Origin: an uncultured Paraglaciecola sp.
GTDB lineage: Bacteria > Pseudomonadota > Gammaproteobacteria > Enterobacterales > Alteromonadaceae
Reading direction: 5' to 3'
Assembly (NCBI RefSeq): GCF_913020055.1
Contig: NZ_CAJWCF010000001.1
Coordinates: 1 to 64,000, forward strand
DNA: 64,000 bases
Both the position numbers and the translations under genes were made by a program. Within the stretch, counting starts at the first letter, position 1. Every line of letters starts with the position of its first letter. The notes below the pieces were generated by a model. The model saw nothing but the letters and a program-made list of their open reading frames with translations. It did no database searches and was not told the DNA's origin. Of this stretch, positions 63,382 to 64,000 are shown piece by piece.

Positions 63382-64000
63382 TTATAATCTCATCTGCAAA
63401 TTATCAATCAAGCGGGTTTTTCCCAAAAATGCTGCTGCTAACAACACTAAATGTTGGTCTTCATGACCTGGTTGTAACAAGTTCTCAATGTTACGGATTT
63501 CCAAATAATCAGGATTAAAACCAAGCTCGGATAATTGCAATTTATAATCTTGAGTGAGTTTAGAGAAATCTCTACGGCCTGCTTTTATTTCGCCAGCTAA
63601 CGCATGCATTTTTTGATAGAGAGTGGGCGCTAACTTACGCTCTGAATCCTTTAAATACTGATTTCTTGAACTCATTGCCAACCCGTCTTCTTCTCGAGTA
63701 GTGGCCACACCAAAGACCTTAAGGTTCATTGACAAGTCTGTCACCATGGCCTTAATCACTTGCAATTGTTGAAAATCCTTTTCACCAAAAAAAGCTAAAT
63801 TAGGTTGCACCATATTAAATAATTTACACACAATTGTTGCTACGCCTCGGAAATGCCCTGGGCGGCTAGCACCACAAATCATATAAGACAATCCTGGTAC
63901 TTCTACAAAAGTCTGTTGTTCCAACCCTCTGGCGTAAATGTCATTTGCAGTGGGCATGAAGAGTACATCTACTCCCAACTCCTCCAGCAAACGTTTATCA
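63382..64000 (-). CDS. panC: Pantothenate synthetase (3' part; start beyond the right edge)
   Basis: About 206 residues of PanC are present and the frame stays open to the window edge, so the N-terminal nucleotide-binding part lies outside. Visible features: [41 protein letters not shown] (substrate loop), [13 protein letters not shown] (KDxQQL motif) and MSSRNQYL. It joins pantoate and beta-alanine using ATP. An internal Met near 63990 is not the true start. It converges with panP, 30 bp apart. Confidence 0.94.
   Translation of the reverse strand, partial: DKRLLEELGVDVLFMPTANDIYARGLEQQTFVEVPGLSYMICGASRPGHFRGVATIVCKLFNMVQPNLAFFGEKDFQQLQVIKAMVTDLSMNLKVFGVATTREEDGLAMSSRNQYLKDSERKLAPTLYQKMHALAGEIKAGRRDFSKLTQDYKLQLSELGFNPDYLEIRNIENLLQPGHEDQHLVLLAAAFLGKTRLIDNLQMRL

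Overview
The window looks like chromosomal DNA of a marine gammaproteobacterium of the Alteromonadaceae (Paraglaciecola/Glaciecola-like). This rests on gene content and AT-rich base composition, not on a marker gene. Supporting content: a PL7 alginate lyase, a proteobacterial dedicated sortase system (class GN sortase), PanP-type aspartate decarboxylase, a PBPRA1643-type SEC-C protein, several GGDEF proteins and a DeoR-glmS pair. No rRNA, tRNA or CRISPR was seen.

Layout. 0-5.3 kb: small envelope and metal-binding proteins, a diguanylate cyclase split by an in-frame stop, an orphan periplasmic binding protein, a yeast-type cytosine deaminase, and a membrane protein/XRE regulator pair. 5.3-17 kb: a frameshifted GNAT-nitrilase gene, mgtE, speA, a serine hydrolase, an Ada-AlkA plus Ogt alkylation-repair operon, a Cache-GGDEF protein and glmU. 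17-22.6 kb: a divergent pair, a 1216-residue modular surface lipoprotein and a PL7 alginate lyase, with GntR-type operator-like palindromes between them. 22.7-25.3 kb: a DeoR-family regulator and glmS. 25.35-29 kb: a mobile-element scar. A Tn7-like right end lies 24 bp past the glmS stop and is followed by a tnsA cut short by an IS21-family element, whose other side cuts an AraC-type gene. 29-37.8 kb: a sterol-desaturase-family protein and a beta-oxidation-like operon (thiolase, multifunctional enzyme, acyl-CoA dehydrogenase, CoA transferase) with an AraC regulator. 37.8-42.7 kb: a remnant of a sugar permease, a ROK fructokinase, a PAS-GGDEF protein, an EEP-family hydrolase and a TolB-like protein. 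43-48.9 kb: a five-gene sugar-oxidation operon (Gfo/Idh, TIM-barrel epimerase, MFS, Tat-exported small subunit, GMC dehydrogenase). 49-58 kb: a metallohydrolase, yjjX and the dedicated sortase system pdsS-pdsR / pdsO-target-sortase. 58-64 kb: an ABC-2 exporter, a TrmB-like methyltransferase, a degenerate EAL protein, panP and the start-truncated panC at the right edge.

Themes. Brown-algal polysaccharide use (alginate lyase, surface lipoprotein, oxidative sugar operon) sits beside cell-surface anchoring and c-di-GMP signalling. Several genes look recently broken (nonsense codon, 4-bp slippage deletion, possible start-codon loss, IS truncations). A raw-sequence error could mimic the single-base events, so they should be confirmed on reads. 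The most notable structure is the Tn7-like end at the classical attTn7 position next to a deletion-type IS21 junction.
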